Below, in pieces: positions 51,386-60,414 of a stretch of 64,000 nt of DNA. A program made the position numbers and the translations under genes. Position 1 is the first letter of the stretch; each line of letters begins with the position of its first letter. The notes beneath the pieces were generated by a model. That model saw only the letters and a list, made by a program, of their open reading frames with translations. It was not told the origin of the DNA and ran no database searches. The stretch comes from Thermoleophilia bacterium (GTDB lineage: Bacteria; Actinomycetota; Thermoleophilia; RBG-16-64-13), in the NCBI GenBank assembly GCA_026415615.1, contig JAOAGT010000006.1:1-64000 (forward strand), given 5' to 3'.

Positions 51386-53266
51386 CTACTCGTCGGCTGG
51401 AGAGTAAGGAAAGTAAAGCTCGAAGGTAGTTCCCTTCCCTACCTCGCTAGTTACCTCTACCCATCCTCCACACTGATTTATCAAGCCATACACTGTGGAC
51501 AGCCCCAGCCCAGTTCCTTGTCCAGGCGGCTTGGTGGTGAAAAACGGCTCAAAGATGTGGGGGAGCACGTCTGGCTCTATGCCCACACCGGTGTCGGCAA
51601 CTGTCAACACAACGTACGGTCCTGGCTTAAGAGGTGGGCGCGAGCGGCAGTAGTCTTCTGTGAGCTCGACACGGAAAGTCCTAAGTGTAAGGCTGCCTCC
51701 GGTGGGCATGGCGTCACGGGCGTTGAGAGCAAGGTTAATGACTGCTTGTTGGAATTGAGGCTTGGAGACACGCACAGTACTTGGCTGCTGGCAGGTATCT
51801 ACGGCCAGCCTGATCGTTTCGCCGAGTGTGCGGGCGAGAAGCGGGACAAGTTCAGTGAGCATCTCATTCACACAAACGAGCTCGGTTTGCACAGGGTGGT
51901 GGCGCGAGTAGACAAGCAGTTGCCTTGTGAGAGCAGCAGCTCTTTCGGCTGCCAACCGGATTTCTTCAATGTCACCGCGGATCTCGGGCGGACAGTGGAC
52001 GGCGTCGGATAGAATGAGATCGGTATAGCCGATTATGGCGGTAAGAGCGTTGTTAAAATCATGCGCCACGCCGCCAGCCAGCCTTCCAACCGCCTCCATC
52101 TTCTGCGCTTCTGCGAGCCGCTCCTGCAGTTTGGCCTTCTCTTCTTCGGCTCGTTTGCGGGCTGAAGCATCGTGGATCACAGCATGTATCAAGGTTTTTC
52201 CTTCCGCCTGGACCGCAGCGCTAAAAACTTCCACTGGCACGGTGGAACCGTCTGCTCGCCGGTGCACAAACTCAAAGCGCGAACTGGCTCCGCTCAAGAC
52301 GTCAGCGCGCGCCTGGCGGATTACGTCCGCGCGTGCGATGTTTATGTCCGTAATCCGCAATTGTCTTAGCTCTTCTCTTGACCACCCATAAAACTTGCAG
52401 GCTGCCGTGTTTGCGTCCACTATGGCATCGGTTTCCGGATCAATCAGAAGCATGGGCGCCCCGTGGGAGTTGAAAAGGCTGCTGAAAAACGCCTCCCGCG
52501 CCTGGAGCGCACGGATTGTTTCCCGCTCGGCTGTTATGTCAACCATCGAAACAACGCTCTGGTGGGTATGGGGTATTAGACCCACGTGCAACATCACGTC
52601 GCGAACTTGCCCATCCTTGTTTATAAGCCTGGTTTCGTACTGGCTGGGTACGGTAGGGTCGCCCTCACGACGTGCAAAATGGTAGCGGACCATGGTCTGT
52701 AGGCTCTCCGGCGCCACGTAACGGGTCCAGTTGGTGCCCACCAGCTCTTGCGGAGAATATCCGGTTACTCGGCCGCAGTGCCGATTTGCCATACAAATGG
52801 TGCCGTCTTCTTCCACTACTATGGTCGCGGTGCCGGTGGCTTCAAAGACCGCGCGGTAGCGGATTTCGCTTAGGTTGACCAAGTGTTGCGTTTGGTGTCG
52901 CTGACTTAGGAGTCGCCTAATTAGGCTGCTTAGGACTCTTTCGTCTAGAGGCATGGTGAGCCAGTGATCGAAGCCGGCATCCAGCCAGGGAGCGGGCGAT
53001 TCCGAGGGGCTAAGGATCAAGATAATGGGGAAAAATGCCGGATCATTTTGTTTGCGTCTTACGATGTCCTGGCCCCAGTGGCGTGCAGCTAGCCCGTCCA
53101 GAATGACCAGGTCCAAGGACCCAAAATCCGGGGGTGGCTTTGGAGCTTCGGGCTGCGAACTCAGCAAGGACACAACTTCGTAACCCCATGCGGCTACCTG
53201 GCGAAGCAGCTGCTGATGGGTGTGCTGGTCTGAAACGGAAACTCCTATAAGCGGACGTCGGGCCAT
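51386..53266 (-). CDS. PAS-domain histidine kinase with N-terminal pseudo-receiver (paralogue 1)
   Basis: The 626-residue protein has a receiver-like domain (residues 1-120) that keeps the phospho-acceptor Asp57 (LVILDGLA) but lacks the acidic pair and the lysine, two PAS domains (about 128-245 and 255-370), a HisKA helix with His402 (GGVAHDFNNALTAIIGY), and the ATPase domain (NLALNARDAMP, DTGVGIEP, GTGLGLSTVYG). It has no C-terminal receiver. Its domain order and sequence closely parallel the kinase next to it, so the two arose by duplication. No membrane segment is evident, so the signal is cytoplasmic. Confidence 0.92.
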   Translation of the reverse strand: MARRPLIGVSVSDQHTHQQLLRQVAAWGYEVVSLLSSQPEAPKPPPDFGSLDLVILDGLAARHWGQDIVRRKQNDPAFFPIILILSPSESPAPWLDAGFDHWLTMPLDERVLSSLIRRLLSQRHQTQHLVNLSEIRYRAVFEATGTATIVVEEDGTICMANRHCGRVTGYSPQELVGTNWTRYVAPESLQTMVRYHFARREGDPTVPSQYETRLINKDGQVRDVMLHVGLIPHTHQSVVSMVDITAERETIRALQAREAFFSSLFNSHGAPMLLIDPETDAIVDANTAACKFYGWSREELRQLRITDINIARADVIRQARADVLSGASSRFEFVHRRADGSTVPVEVFSAAVQAEGKTLIHAVIHDASARKRAEEEKAKLQERLAEAQKMEAVGRLAGGVAHDFNNALTAIIGYTDLILSDAVHCPPEIRGDIEEIRLAAERAAALTRQLLVYSRHHPVQTELVCVNEMLTELVPLLARTLGETIRLAVDTCQQPSTVRVSKPQFQQAVINLALNARDAMPTGGSLTLRTFRVELTEDYCRSRPPLKPGPYVVLTVADTGVGIEPDVLPHIFEPFFTTKPPGQGTGLGLSTVYGLINQCGGWVEVTSEVGKGTTFELYFPYSPADE

Positions 53267-53284
53267 GGAGTTTGTTGGTTTGTC

Positions 53285-55768
53285 CTAGTGGAGCATGGGC
53301 GGCTGTTGGTCTAACACTCGGCGCACGGTTTCGGCTAACGTCTGCGGGGTGAAAGGCTTTTCAAGGAAATTTGTTCCTGGATCAAGCCGGCCCCCGTGGA
53401 CAATTGCGTTTCGGGTATATCCGGACATATAGATAACTCTAGCCTGAGGACAAAATGATGCAAGCGCTTGCACAAGCTCGTTGCCCAGCATGCCTCCGGG
53501 AAGGATTATGTCGGTGAGGACGAGATCGGGCGGCGGCACGGTGGCGCGTGCCGCCGCCACAGCTTCTGCCCCCGTCCCTACGGCAAGGACCTTATAGCCA
53601 AGTTCGGTTAGTACCCGGGCGGCAAGCTCTCTCAAATTGGGGTCATCTTCGACCAGCAGGATGCTCTCGTGGCCACCTAGGGCAGTAGCTTGAAGGGGAC
53701 CATCTGCGGCGGGCGCGCCGGCAGCAAGCGGGAGGATTGTCGCGCCCACTGGGGGTGGGGCAATCCCAGGCGCTGCAGCGCCGGACGACGCAGCGCCGGA
53801 CGACGCGGCGCCGGACGATGCAGCAGTGGAGGATGGCTTTTCCGCGCTAGATGCGCTCGCAGTGTTGTCCGGCGCGCCCGCCGCCGGTAGGTAAATCTTG
53901 AACGTGGTCCCGCGTCCGACTTCGCTATACACAAAAATGACCCCGCCACTCTGGCGGACAATCCCGTATACGGTGGATAGTCCCAGCCCGGAGCCTTGCC
54001 CCGGCGGTTTCGTGGTGAAAAACGGTTCAAATATGTGAGACATGGTTTGAGCATCCATGCCCACGCCTGTGTCTGACACGGAGAGCATCACGTGTGGGCC
54101 TGGCTTGGCTCCAGGGTGAAACCGGCAATATGCCTCGCTAAGCTCGACATTGGTCGTCTCGATGACAAGTCGGCCTCCGGCGGGCATGGCGTCGCGGGCG
54201 TTTAAGGCGAGATTCAAGAGAACACGCTCAAACTGGTGCACGTCGACCTCAACGGGAGCAAGATCAGAAGCCAGAACGACCAGCAGCTCGATAGTCTCGC
54301 CCAACGTACGTCTGAGAAATGACTCCATTTGCTGAACCACCGCGTTTAGCGAGGTGAGCTCGGGTCTAAGTGTTTGTCGCCTCGAGAAGGCCAGAATCTG
54401 GCGGGTGAGCGAAGCCCCGCGTTCGGCGGCGGTCTTTATCTCGGTTACGTCTTCCCGCACCGGAGCTGGGCAACGGTTTTCGTCTGCCAGGATCAGGTCG
54501 CAGTACCCAAGGATGGTGGTAAGGAGGTTGTTAAAGTCATGGGCGATGCCGCCAGCCAGCTGACCAATGGCCTCCATTTTTTCTAGTTGCGCGATGCGAC
54601 TTTGGAGTTCTGCGCGTTCCCGCTCAGCTGCCTTCCGGTCAGTAATGTCGTGAACGATCGCGTAGATCACAGGGTCACGTCCGGGTACCGAAATACCGGC
54701 GCTAAACACCTCTACGTCAATCTGCGAGCCATCCGCTCGCCGATGGGTAAATTCAAATCGTGACTGCTCGCCAGCCAAAACCCTTTTGCGTGCCTCCTGG
54801 ATTTGGTCTGGTGGTGCGGCGTTGATTTGATCTATGGTCATTCGCCTGAGCTCGTCACGCGACCACCCGTACAGGCGCGCTGCCGCCTCATTGGCGTCGA
54901 GGATTTGGCCGGTTGACGGGTCGATGAGAAGTTTTGCCGCGGAGTGGCCTTCGAAAAGACGCTTAAAAAAGAGCTCACTGGCTTTAACAGCGGCAACAGC
55001 CTGGTGTTCCTCAGTAACGTCCAGGATAGAAACAACCAGCTGGCCAGTCTCCTGAATGAAGCCAACCGTGACCGCTGCTTGTCTCAACTCACCGTCTTTG
55101 CGAACAAAGTGAACGTTGTAGCGCCGGGGTTCGGCTGGAAGGCTTGCAGAGCTGCGTTCTTGGTAATACGTCGAAGCCAAGTCGAGCAGTGTTTCCAAAC
55201 TCTCGGGGGCAACATACCGGGTCCATTTGGTGCCCATCAGCTCAGCGGGGGTATATCCGGTCACCCGCAGACACTCTTGGTTGCCCAAGCTTATAGTTCC
55301 GTCGGGCTCCACCAGCAGGGTTGCAGTTCCGGTAGCCTCGAAAACAGCCTCGTACTTTGCTTCGGTTGCCCGCGCAAGACGTTCGCTCTGTTCCTTCTGA
55401 CGAAGAAGTAAGGCGACAATGGTTCGCAGGAGAGCCTTGTTGAAGGGCAACCGCAGGCAGTAGTCAAAGCCAGCGTCCAACCACGGTTCTACGGGATCGT
55501 GCCGTCCAAGAGCGACCAAGGCAGGGAGAAAAGTAGACAGTTTGCGCTTGTACTCGAGAATCTGTGGGCCGAGCACACGCGCGGCGCGCGTGTCGAGGAT
55601 GACTAGGTCAGCTTTGCCAAGGTCTGTGTCCTTGTCGAGCGCGGTCACAGTGTAGCCGAGGCCCGCCAGGTAGTCTTCCAGGAGATGCTGATCCACCGGG
55701 TCGTACAAAGCGATTCCAATCGTCGCAGAAGGGGGTCCTTGCGGGGTGGCTTGTCTCTGGTAGGTCAT
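53285..55768 (-). CDS. Hybrid PAS histidine kinase with pseudo-receiver and C-terminal receiver (paralogue 2)
   Basis: About 827 residues: receiver-like N-terminus with DLVILDTRAARVLG, two PAS domains, HisKA (GGIAHDFNNLLTTILGY), ATPase (NLALNARDAMP, DTGVGMDA, GSGLGLSTVYG), then an Ala/Ser/Pro-rich linker expanded by a 15-base repeat and a canonical receiver (LLVEDDPNLREL, VLTDIILPGG, FLEKPFTP). It probably autophosphorylates and relays to its own receiver. The ATG at 55768 follows GGAG; a TTG at 55783 is possible. It lies just downstream of the KaiC-like gene. Confidence 0.92.
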   Translation of the reverse strand: MTYQRQATPQGPPSATIGIALYDPVDQHLLEDYLAGLGYTVTALDKDTDLGKADLVILDTRAARVLGPQILEYKRKLSTFLPALVALGRHDPVEPWLDAGFDYCLRLPFNKALLRTIVALLLRQKEQSERLARATEAKYEAVFEATGTATLLVEPDGTISLGNQECLRVTGYTPAELMGTKWTRYVAPESLETLLDLASTYYQERSSASLPAEPRRYNVHFVRKDGELRQAAVTVGFIQETGQLVVSILDVTEEHQAVAAVKASELFFKRLFEGHSAAKLLIDPSTGQILDANEAAARLYGWSRDELRRMTIDQINAAPPDQIQEARKRVLAGEQSRFEFTHRRADGSQIDVEVFSAGISVPGRDPVIYAIVHDITDRKAAERERAELQSRIAQLEKMEAIGQLAGGIAHDFNNLLTTILGYCDLILADENRCPAPVREDVTEIKTAAERGASLTRQILAFSRRQTLRPELTSLNAVVQQMESFLRRTLGETIELLVVLASDLAPVEVDVHQFERVLLNLALNARDAMPAGGRLVIETTNVELSEAYCRFHPGAKPGPHVMLSVSDTGVGMDAQTMSHIFEPFFTTKPPGQGSGLGLSTVYGIVRQSGGVIFVYSEVGRGTTFKIYLPAAGAPDNTASASSAEKPSSTAASSGAASSGAASSGAAAPGIAPPPVGATILPLAAGAPAADGPLQATALGGHESILLVEDDPNLRELAARVLTELGYKVLAVGTGAEAVAAARATVPPPDLVLTDIILPGGMLGNELVQALASFCPQARVIYMSGYTRNAIVHGGRLDPGTNFLEKPFTPQTLAETVRRVLDQQPPMLH
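53775..53825. repeat. 15-bp tandem repeat in the hybrid kinase linker
   Basis: GCAGCGCCGGACGAC-type units at 53775-53789, 53790-53804 and 53805-53819 plus a partial copy encode SSGAA repeats between the kinase and the receiver. Confidence 0.9.
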
Positions 55769-55797
55769 GCGCCTATCTCCCAAGAAGCGAACTAAGC

Positions 55798-57279
55798 CTA
55801 GTCAGCGGCTGCCGGCGGTTTGTCGAGCAGCTCTCCTCGCGGCAATCCCTGAAGCAACCCGGTCAGCCCCAAGAGCTGCTCTCCCACGACCAGGCCGTTT
55901 GGCGTAAACCGAAGTTCACAGATTTCTGGTTCGTAGTCACCGACACGTTTCTTAAGGCAACTTACCACTCTCAGAATCCGCCCCTGGTACTCCGCGAAGC
56001 GAAGCAAGAGAATGTTGTCGGCAACATAGCTCACGCCAAATTCGGTCACCTGAACATCACCAGTGACTCTTTCCTGTTCGTTAACTATCAACAAGTTCGC
56101 CTGCTCGGAGTGAATAAGGTTGATGATGTTCTGCATATGGGCGATCAGGTTACCAAAAGGTTCCATGGCAAGTGAATATCCGCGCAGGCTATCGAGCAAG
56201 ACAAGGGTTATACCTTTTCCCCTGACATCCTCGCGGAGCATGGCCAGGAACTCCTCGGGATACCTCTCAAGGGGATTGAATTCCCTGGTGACAATTGCTC
56301 CGCTTTCGAGGCAACTCTTGAGAGGGATAGAGAGCTGTTCGCACCGGGCTACCATCGAAGCGGGCGCTTCCTCAAAGGTGTAAATGGCGCCTTTGAGGCC
56401 CTGGGCAGCTCCTGAGACAAGGTACTGGAGAGCCAAGGTGGTTTTTCCAACTCCAGCCGGACCAGAGATTAGAGTACAACCGCCAGCCGGAATCCCTCCT
56501 TTTAACAGGCGGTCAAGTCCTGGGATGCCCGAGGTTATCAGGCGCTGCTCAAATGACGGCATCCCCAGTTTTTCAGTATGGTGTGGCCAGGCAATGATTC
56601 CTTGGGGAGTGATCCGGAACGGATGACGCCCGGCCATGAAAGACGAGCCGCGCAATTTGGCGACCTCAATGGTCCTAATCTCAGCCACGCGGCTTGCGGA
56701 AAGCTCGTAGTGCAGCTTGATCACGCCGTCGACAGCCAAAGCAAGAGCATTGTCGTGCTCAAGCATGAGCGGCTCAAAAAGTAGAAGAGACACGCACGGA
56801 AGTTCAGACAGTCGGTCAACGAGCGCTTGGATCTGCAGACGGTACTGGTACTCATCCACAGACAGGTAGCGAAGAAAGGTGGCTGAGTCAAGAACAAGCC
56901 GTTCAGGTTGGAAAGAGGAGATGGCCTCGTGCACTCTCTGCCACAAGGGAGCCTGCTCCACTTCTGCAGGGGCAAACACCGTGTATTCGCCGCTAAGTCG
57001 CCCCGCAACCAGTTCGCTGCCGAAATCCAAGATGCGGACTTCGGTAAGATCCCAGCCAAATAGAGCCCCTAAACGTCTAAGAGCAGACTCGGATTCGCCG
57101 AAGGTAAGGTACAAGCAGCGCTTGCCGCGTTTGCTGCAGGCGGCCATGAACTGAAGCGACAGAATGGTCTTGCCTGTTCCTGGTCCGCCGACAAGCAAGT
57201 AGCTGGAACCTTCCTGAAAACCGCCAGCCAGGATTTCATCCAATCCGGGGATTCCGGTTTGCACTCGGTCTTCGCGCAT
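55798..57279 (-). CDS. Double-domain KaiC-like RecA-type ATPase
   Basis: The 493-residue protein has two KaiC-like RecA domains. CI: GIPGLDEILAGG then Walker A GGPGTGKT (31-38), but the catalytic pair after it reads FGE (60-62) rather than EE. CII: GIPGLDRLLKGG then GPAGVGKTT (273-281) with TFEEA (Glu303-Glu304) intact. The segment aligned with the cyanobacterial phosphorylation sites Ser431/Thr432 is VSYVAD, so Ser417-Tyr418. No KaiA or KaiB is present. GGGAGGGGGCG precedes the ATG; it leads the operon with two kinases. Confidence 0.9.
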   Translation of the reverse strand: MREDRVQTGIPGLDEILAGGFQEGSSYLLVGGPGTGKTILSLQFMAACSKRGKRCLYLTFGESESALRRLGALFGWDLTEVRILDFGSELVAGRLSGEYTVFAPAEVEQAPLWQRVHEAISSFQPERLVLDSATFLRYLSVDEYQYRLQIQALVDRLSELPCVSLLLFEPLMLEHDNALALAVDGVIKLHYELSASRVAEIRTIEVAKLRGSSFMAGRHPFRITPQGIIAWPHHTEKLGMPSFEQRLITSGIPGLDRLLKGGIPAGGCTLISGPAGVGKTTLALQYLVSGAAQGLKGAIYTFEEAPASMVARCEQLSIPLKSCLESGAIVTREFNPLERYPEEFLAMLREDVRGKGITLVLLDSLRGYSLAMEPFGNLIAHMQNIINLIHSEQANLLIVNEQERVTGDVQVTEFGVSYVADNILLLRFAEYQGRILRVVSCLKKRVGDYEPEICELRFTPNGLVVGEQLLGLTGLLQGLPRGELLDKPPAAAD

Positions 57280-57350
57280 CGCCCCCTCCCGCGACCACGA
57301 GTGTCGATGGTGATTGTCATCATTCTACTCTCAAAGAGTCGGGGCTATCG

Positions 57351-57381
57351 GGGGGCGGCGCAGAGACTCTGCGCCGCCCCC
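57351..57381. repeat. Perfect hairpin (15-bp stem, 1-base loop) between the KaiC-like and Old-Yellow-Enzyme genes
   Basis: GGGGGCGGCGCAGAG (57351-57365) and its exact complement (57367-57381) meet at a single A. It lies in the divergent promoter region, 76 bases before the oxidoreductase ATG, where a terminator is not expected. Confidence 0.9.
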
Positions 57382-57456
57382 GCCTTTCCTGATACCATCG
57401 CACAAACTTGTTGCTCAAACATGGTGGGAAGGTCTTCGGCTGCGGAAGGGAGTGAT

Positions 57457-59451
57457 ATGGGTTCTCGTTACGAGCATGTTTTTGCGCCGCTTAGGATCCG
57501 GGGGGTGGATTTTCGCAACCGTATAGAGCTTGCTCCACCCTCGCCCAATTTGGCGTCCAAGGAAGGCTGGGTAACAACCGAGTTTGTTGAGTTCTTCCGC
57601 TCATTTGCCAGGGGCGGGGCGGCTGTTCTTCACGTGGGAAACAGCGTAATAGACATCAAAGAGTCTAACGACGAGGAGCGTCAGCTTGACCTAAGCAGTG
57701 ATGACTGCATTCTTCCGCTAAGTCGCTTTGCGGAGATGTGCCACGGTTACGGCGCGCTTGCTTCGTTGGAGATCAACCATGGCGGCAAGGATTCCCATGT
57801 GGATAAGATCGGTCGGCGGCCGTACAGTGCCTCGTCTCTGATTCCCAGCATAGAGAAGTACCGGGCGGCGCTTGCCGGGCGGGAACCGGTAGCCACCATC
57901 GAGATGGACCAGGACAAGATCCGCGAAACGATCGAGAAATATGCTCAGGCCGCTTATCGGTGCAAGCGCGCTGGTTTTAAGATGTGCATGATTCACGGGG
58001 GGCACGGAAATCTCATCTCTCAGTTTGCCAGCTCGCTTTATAACAAGCGCACTGATGAGTGGGGCGGCTCCTTGGAAAACCGGGCACGCTTTGCCATTGA
58101 AGTGCTAGACCGCACTCGCGAGCTCTGCGGCGAGGACTTCGTAATCGAATTTCGCATCTCGGCTGACGAGATCCATCCCGAGGGCATGCACTTTGAAGAG
58201 ACCCTCCAATTTATCGAGCTCATCAAAGACAAGATCGACATTCTGCATGTTTCGGCCGGGCTGCATGGCGAGTTTGAGTACATGAAGTACTGGTGGCAGA
58301 ACTATCTAATGGAGCGAGAGTACAACGTTCACTGGGCGGAGAAAATTAAGAAAGCCTTTCCTGATCTTATTGTCTGTACAGTAGGCTCGATCATGAACCT
58401 GGCCCGGGCAGACGAGATCATTGCCTCAGGGAAGGCAGACATGGTAGCCATGTGCCGGCCGCTGCTCGCGGATCCGGAAATGCCGCGCAAGTACGCGCTT
58501 GGCCGCGAGGAGGATCACCGGCCGTGTCTTCGTTGCCAGTATTGTGGTTATCGTCTGGTTATCCCGGCCGTGATTAATTGCGCCGTCAACCCCTACTTGG
58601 GTAATGAAATGGAGTTTCCGGAAGGCAAGGTCAAGAAAGCAGAAGTCAAAAAGAAGGTTGCTGTGGTAGGGGGAGGACCTGCTGGCTTGCAGGCAATGCT
58701 GACCTTGTGTGACCGCGGGCACGATGTCACCCTCTACGAGAAAACCGACCGGCTAGGCGGACAGCTTTACTGGGCTTCGGCTCTTCCTTTTAAGCAGGAC
58801 TTGCGAGACTACTACCACTACCTGCTGCGCCAGGCTAAGAAGGCTCCGGCTCGTATCCTGCTTGGGGTAGAGGCCACAAGGGAGATTCTGGAGCAAGAGG
58901 GATACGAGGCTTTGATCATTGCCGTTGGCTCGGAGCCCGTGGTACCGCCTGTCCCCGGGGTCGAGAAGCCACACGTACACTGGGCCCCAGAGGCCGACGC
59001 TGGTGTCATTGAGGTCGGGGCAAAAACAGTGGTTGTGGGCGCGGGTGCCGTGGGGGTTGAGTCGGCGATTGGTCTAAAGCAAGCGGGACACGACGTGCGG
59101 GTTATCGAAATGGAGTCCGATTTTGGCAAGCTAAGGGCAGGGGCTGGGGCAGTGGCGATGGATTTGCTGCGGCTTGTCAGAGAGCTGGACATACCCATCC
59201 ATCTCAGCACCAAGCTCGAGGAGGTTACTGACAGCACTGTGGTGTGCTTGGATCTCAAGACTGGCGAAAAGGTGGAATACCCGGCTGACACCGTGCTCTT
59301 GGCCACAGGCAATGCCCCGCGCTGGGCGGTTGCGGATGAGCTTCGGCGGGCAGCGCCAGAGACTGAGGTCTACGTAGTTGGCGATGCTGTTCAGGCGAGC
59401 AATATAGCCTGGGCGGTTATGTCAGGGTTTAAAGCGGCAGCCTACATCTAG
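57457..59451 (+). CDS. Old-Yellow-Enzyme/NADH:flavin oxidoreductase (2,4-dienoyl-CoA reductase/BaiCD-like)
   Basis: The 664-residue enzyme has an N-terminal FMN barrel (GGKDSHVDKIGRRPYS, then HGGHGNLISQFASSLYNKRTDEWGGSLENRARFA), a [4Fe-4S] cysteine cluster (CLRCQYCGY, with a later Cys), and a C-terminal FAD/NAD(P) part starting KKVAVVGGGPAGLQAML. This architecture reduces activated C=C bonds, as in dienoyl-CoA reductase or bile-acid BaiCD. The substrate is unknown. ATG at 57457 with GGAAGGGAG upstream; a longer frame upstream has no family match. Confidence 0.92.
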   Translation: MGSRYEHVFAPLRIRGVDFRNRIELAPPSPNLASKEGWVTTEFVEFFRSFARGGAAVLHVGNSVIDIKESNDEERQLDLSSDDCILPLSRFAEMCHGYGALASLEINHGGKDSHVDKIGRRPYSASSLIPSIEKYRAALAGREPVATIEMDQDKIRETIEKYAQAAYRCKRAGFKMCMIHGGHGNLISQFASSLYNKRTDEWGGSLENRARFAIEVLDRTRELCGEDFVIEFRISADEIHPEGMHFEETLQFIELIKDKIDILHVSAGLHGEFEYMKYWWQNYLMEREYNVHWAEKIKKAFPDLIVCTVGSIMNLARADEIIASGKADMVAMCRPLLADPEMPRKYALGREEDHRPCLRCQYCGYRLVIPAVINCAVNPYLGNEMEFPEGKVKKAEVKKKVAVVGGGPAGLQAMLTLCDRGHDVTLYEKTDRLGGQLYWASALPFKQDLRDYYHYLLRQAKKAPARILLGVEATREILEQEGYEALIIAVGSEPVVPPVPGVEKPHVHWAPEADAGVIEVGAKTVVVGAGAVGVESAIGLKQAGHDVRVIEMESDFGKLRAGAGAVAMDLLRLVRELDIPIHLSTKLEEVTDSTVVCLDLKTGEKVEYPADTVLLATGNAPRWAVADELRRAAPETEVYVVGDAVQASNIAWAVMSGFKAAAYI

Positions 59452-59469
59452 CGTCTCGCTTTGAAGCTC

Positions 59470-59504
59470 GGGCGGCGGAGGGGTCATTGACCCCTCCGCC
59501 GCCC
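59470..59504. terminator. 17-bp stem hairpin between convergent oxidoreductase and SDR genes
   Basis: Left arm 59470-59486 (GGGCGGCGGAGGGGTCA) and the exact complement at 59488-59504 are separated by a single T. It lies 19 bases after the oxidoreductase stop and before the SDR stop, so it could terminate both. There is no T-tract. Its arm resembles that of the hairpin at 57351. Confidence 0.6.
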
Positions 59505-59593
59505 AGCGCGAGCATCTCCCCACACTGATATCCTCCTGGCGAAAGGTCTCTCGGGCGCAGATCTTTGTGGCGAAAGGCCATTCCCAGCGGCGG

Positions 59594-60355
59594 TTACCGC
59601 GGCGGGATGTACGGCGAGATCACAATCACCTGACCTCTAATTAGCCTCGACACGTCTGACACCAAGAAAGCTACGGCGTGCGCAATATCGTCAGGAGTAA
59701 CGGTTTTCCCAAGAGCGGCGAGCCGGACCACATCCTCAGCCATGGCGGGGCTGGTCTTGTGAAAGTTAGTGTTGCCTGGGCCGGGAGCGATGATGTTGAT
59801 GTTGATTCCCTGGTCGCCAAGTTCGTTTTGGAGGCTCTTGCTCATCTGACTAAGGCCCGCCTTGGCTGCTATGTAGGGGCCAACGCCGAACAGCCCCTGG
59901 TCGGTGTGAGCGCAGTGCGAGGAGAAGTTAACGATCTTGCCGTACTGCTGCTTGATCATATGAGGAAGAACGGCGCGCATGAAGGCCATGGTTCCCTTGA
60001 GGTTAAGATCTATATCAAAATCCCACTGCTCCTTCTTAGACTCCACAAAGGGAACCGCGCCGGCAGAAGCGCCCGCTGTATTGCACAAGATGTCAATGCG
60101 CCCAAACTCTCTCACGGCTAGATCAACAGCAGCTTGGATTTCCTCCATGTTACGGATATCAACCTTGGCCGCCAGAGCGCGGCGCCCCAAAGCGGTGACC
60201 TCATCGGCGGTTCTTTGCGCCCCCTCGAAATCTTTGTCCACGCTCATGATGTGGCAGCCCTCTTTGGCGAGGTAAAGGGCGACTCCCCGCCCAAACCCCA
60301 CCTCGCTGGCGGTACCGGTCACAATGGCGATCTTGTCCTTGAGTCCTAGCTCCAT
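59594..60355 (-). CDS. Short-chain dehydrogenase/reductase (SDR)
   Basis: The 253-residue classical SDR has the nucleotide loop IVTGTASEVGFGRG, NTAG, Ser in VNFSSHC and the catalytic YIAAK. Such enzymes oxidise or reduce an alcohol/ketone with NAD(P). Its place beside an Old-Yellow-Enzyme oxidoreductase and an IclR regulator suggests a catabolic pathway, substrate unknown. AAAGGAG precedes the ATG at 60355. Upstream lies a 33-base-period repeat. Confidence 0.92.
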   Translation of the reverse strand: MELGLKDKIAIVTGTASEVGFGRGVALYLAKEGCHIMSVDKDFEGAQRTADEVTALGRRALAAKVDIRNMEEIQAAVDLAVREFGRIDILCNTAGASAGAVPFVESKKEQWDFDIDLNLKGTMAFMRAVLPHMIKQQYGKIVNFSSHCAHTDQGLFGVGPYIAAKAGLSQMSKSLQNELGDQGININIIAPGPGNTNFHKTSPAMAEDVVRLAALGKTVTPDDIAHAVAFLVSDVSRLIRGQVIVISPYIPPR

Positions 60356-60414
60356 GTGGTGGCTCCTTTCGTTGGGTCCGACTCTTGCGACTCTCACAAA
60401 CCTTCACGGCTTCT

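Noticed and set aside
53285-55768. Integrated mobile element around the duplicated kinases
   Set aside because: No transposase, integrase, tRNA-end or flanking direct repeats are visible; a local gene duplication explains the similarity.
55798-57279. A complete Kai circadian clock
   Set aside because: No KaiA or KaiB is in the window, and the phosphorylation position differs from cyanobacterial KaiC.
57259-57456. In-frame 66-codon extension of the Old-Yellow-Enzyme gene
   Set aside because: It would pass through the hairpin and overlap the KaiC-like start, has no family similarity, and a strong ribosome-binding site precedes the ATG at 57457.
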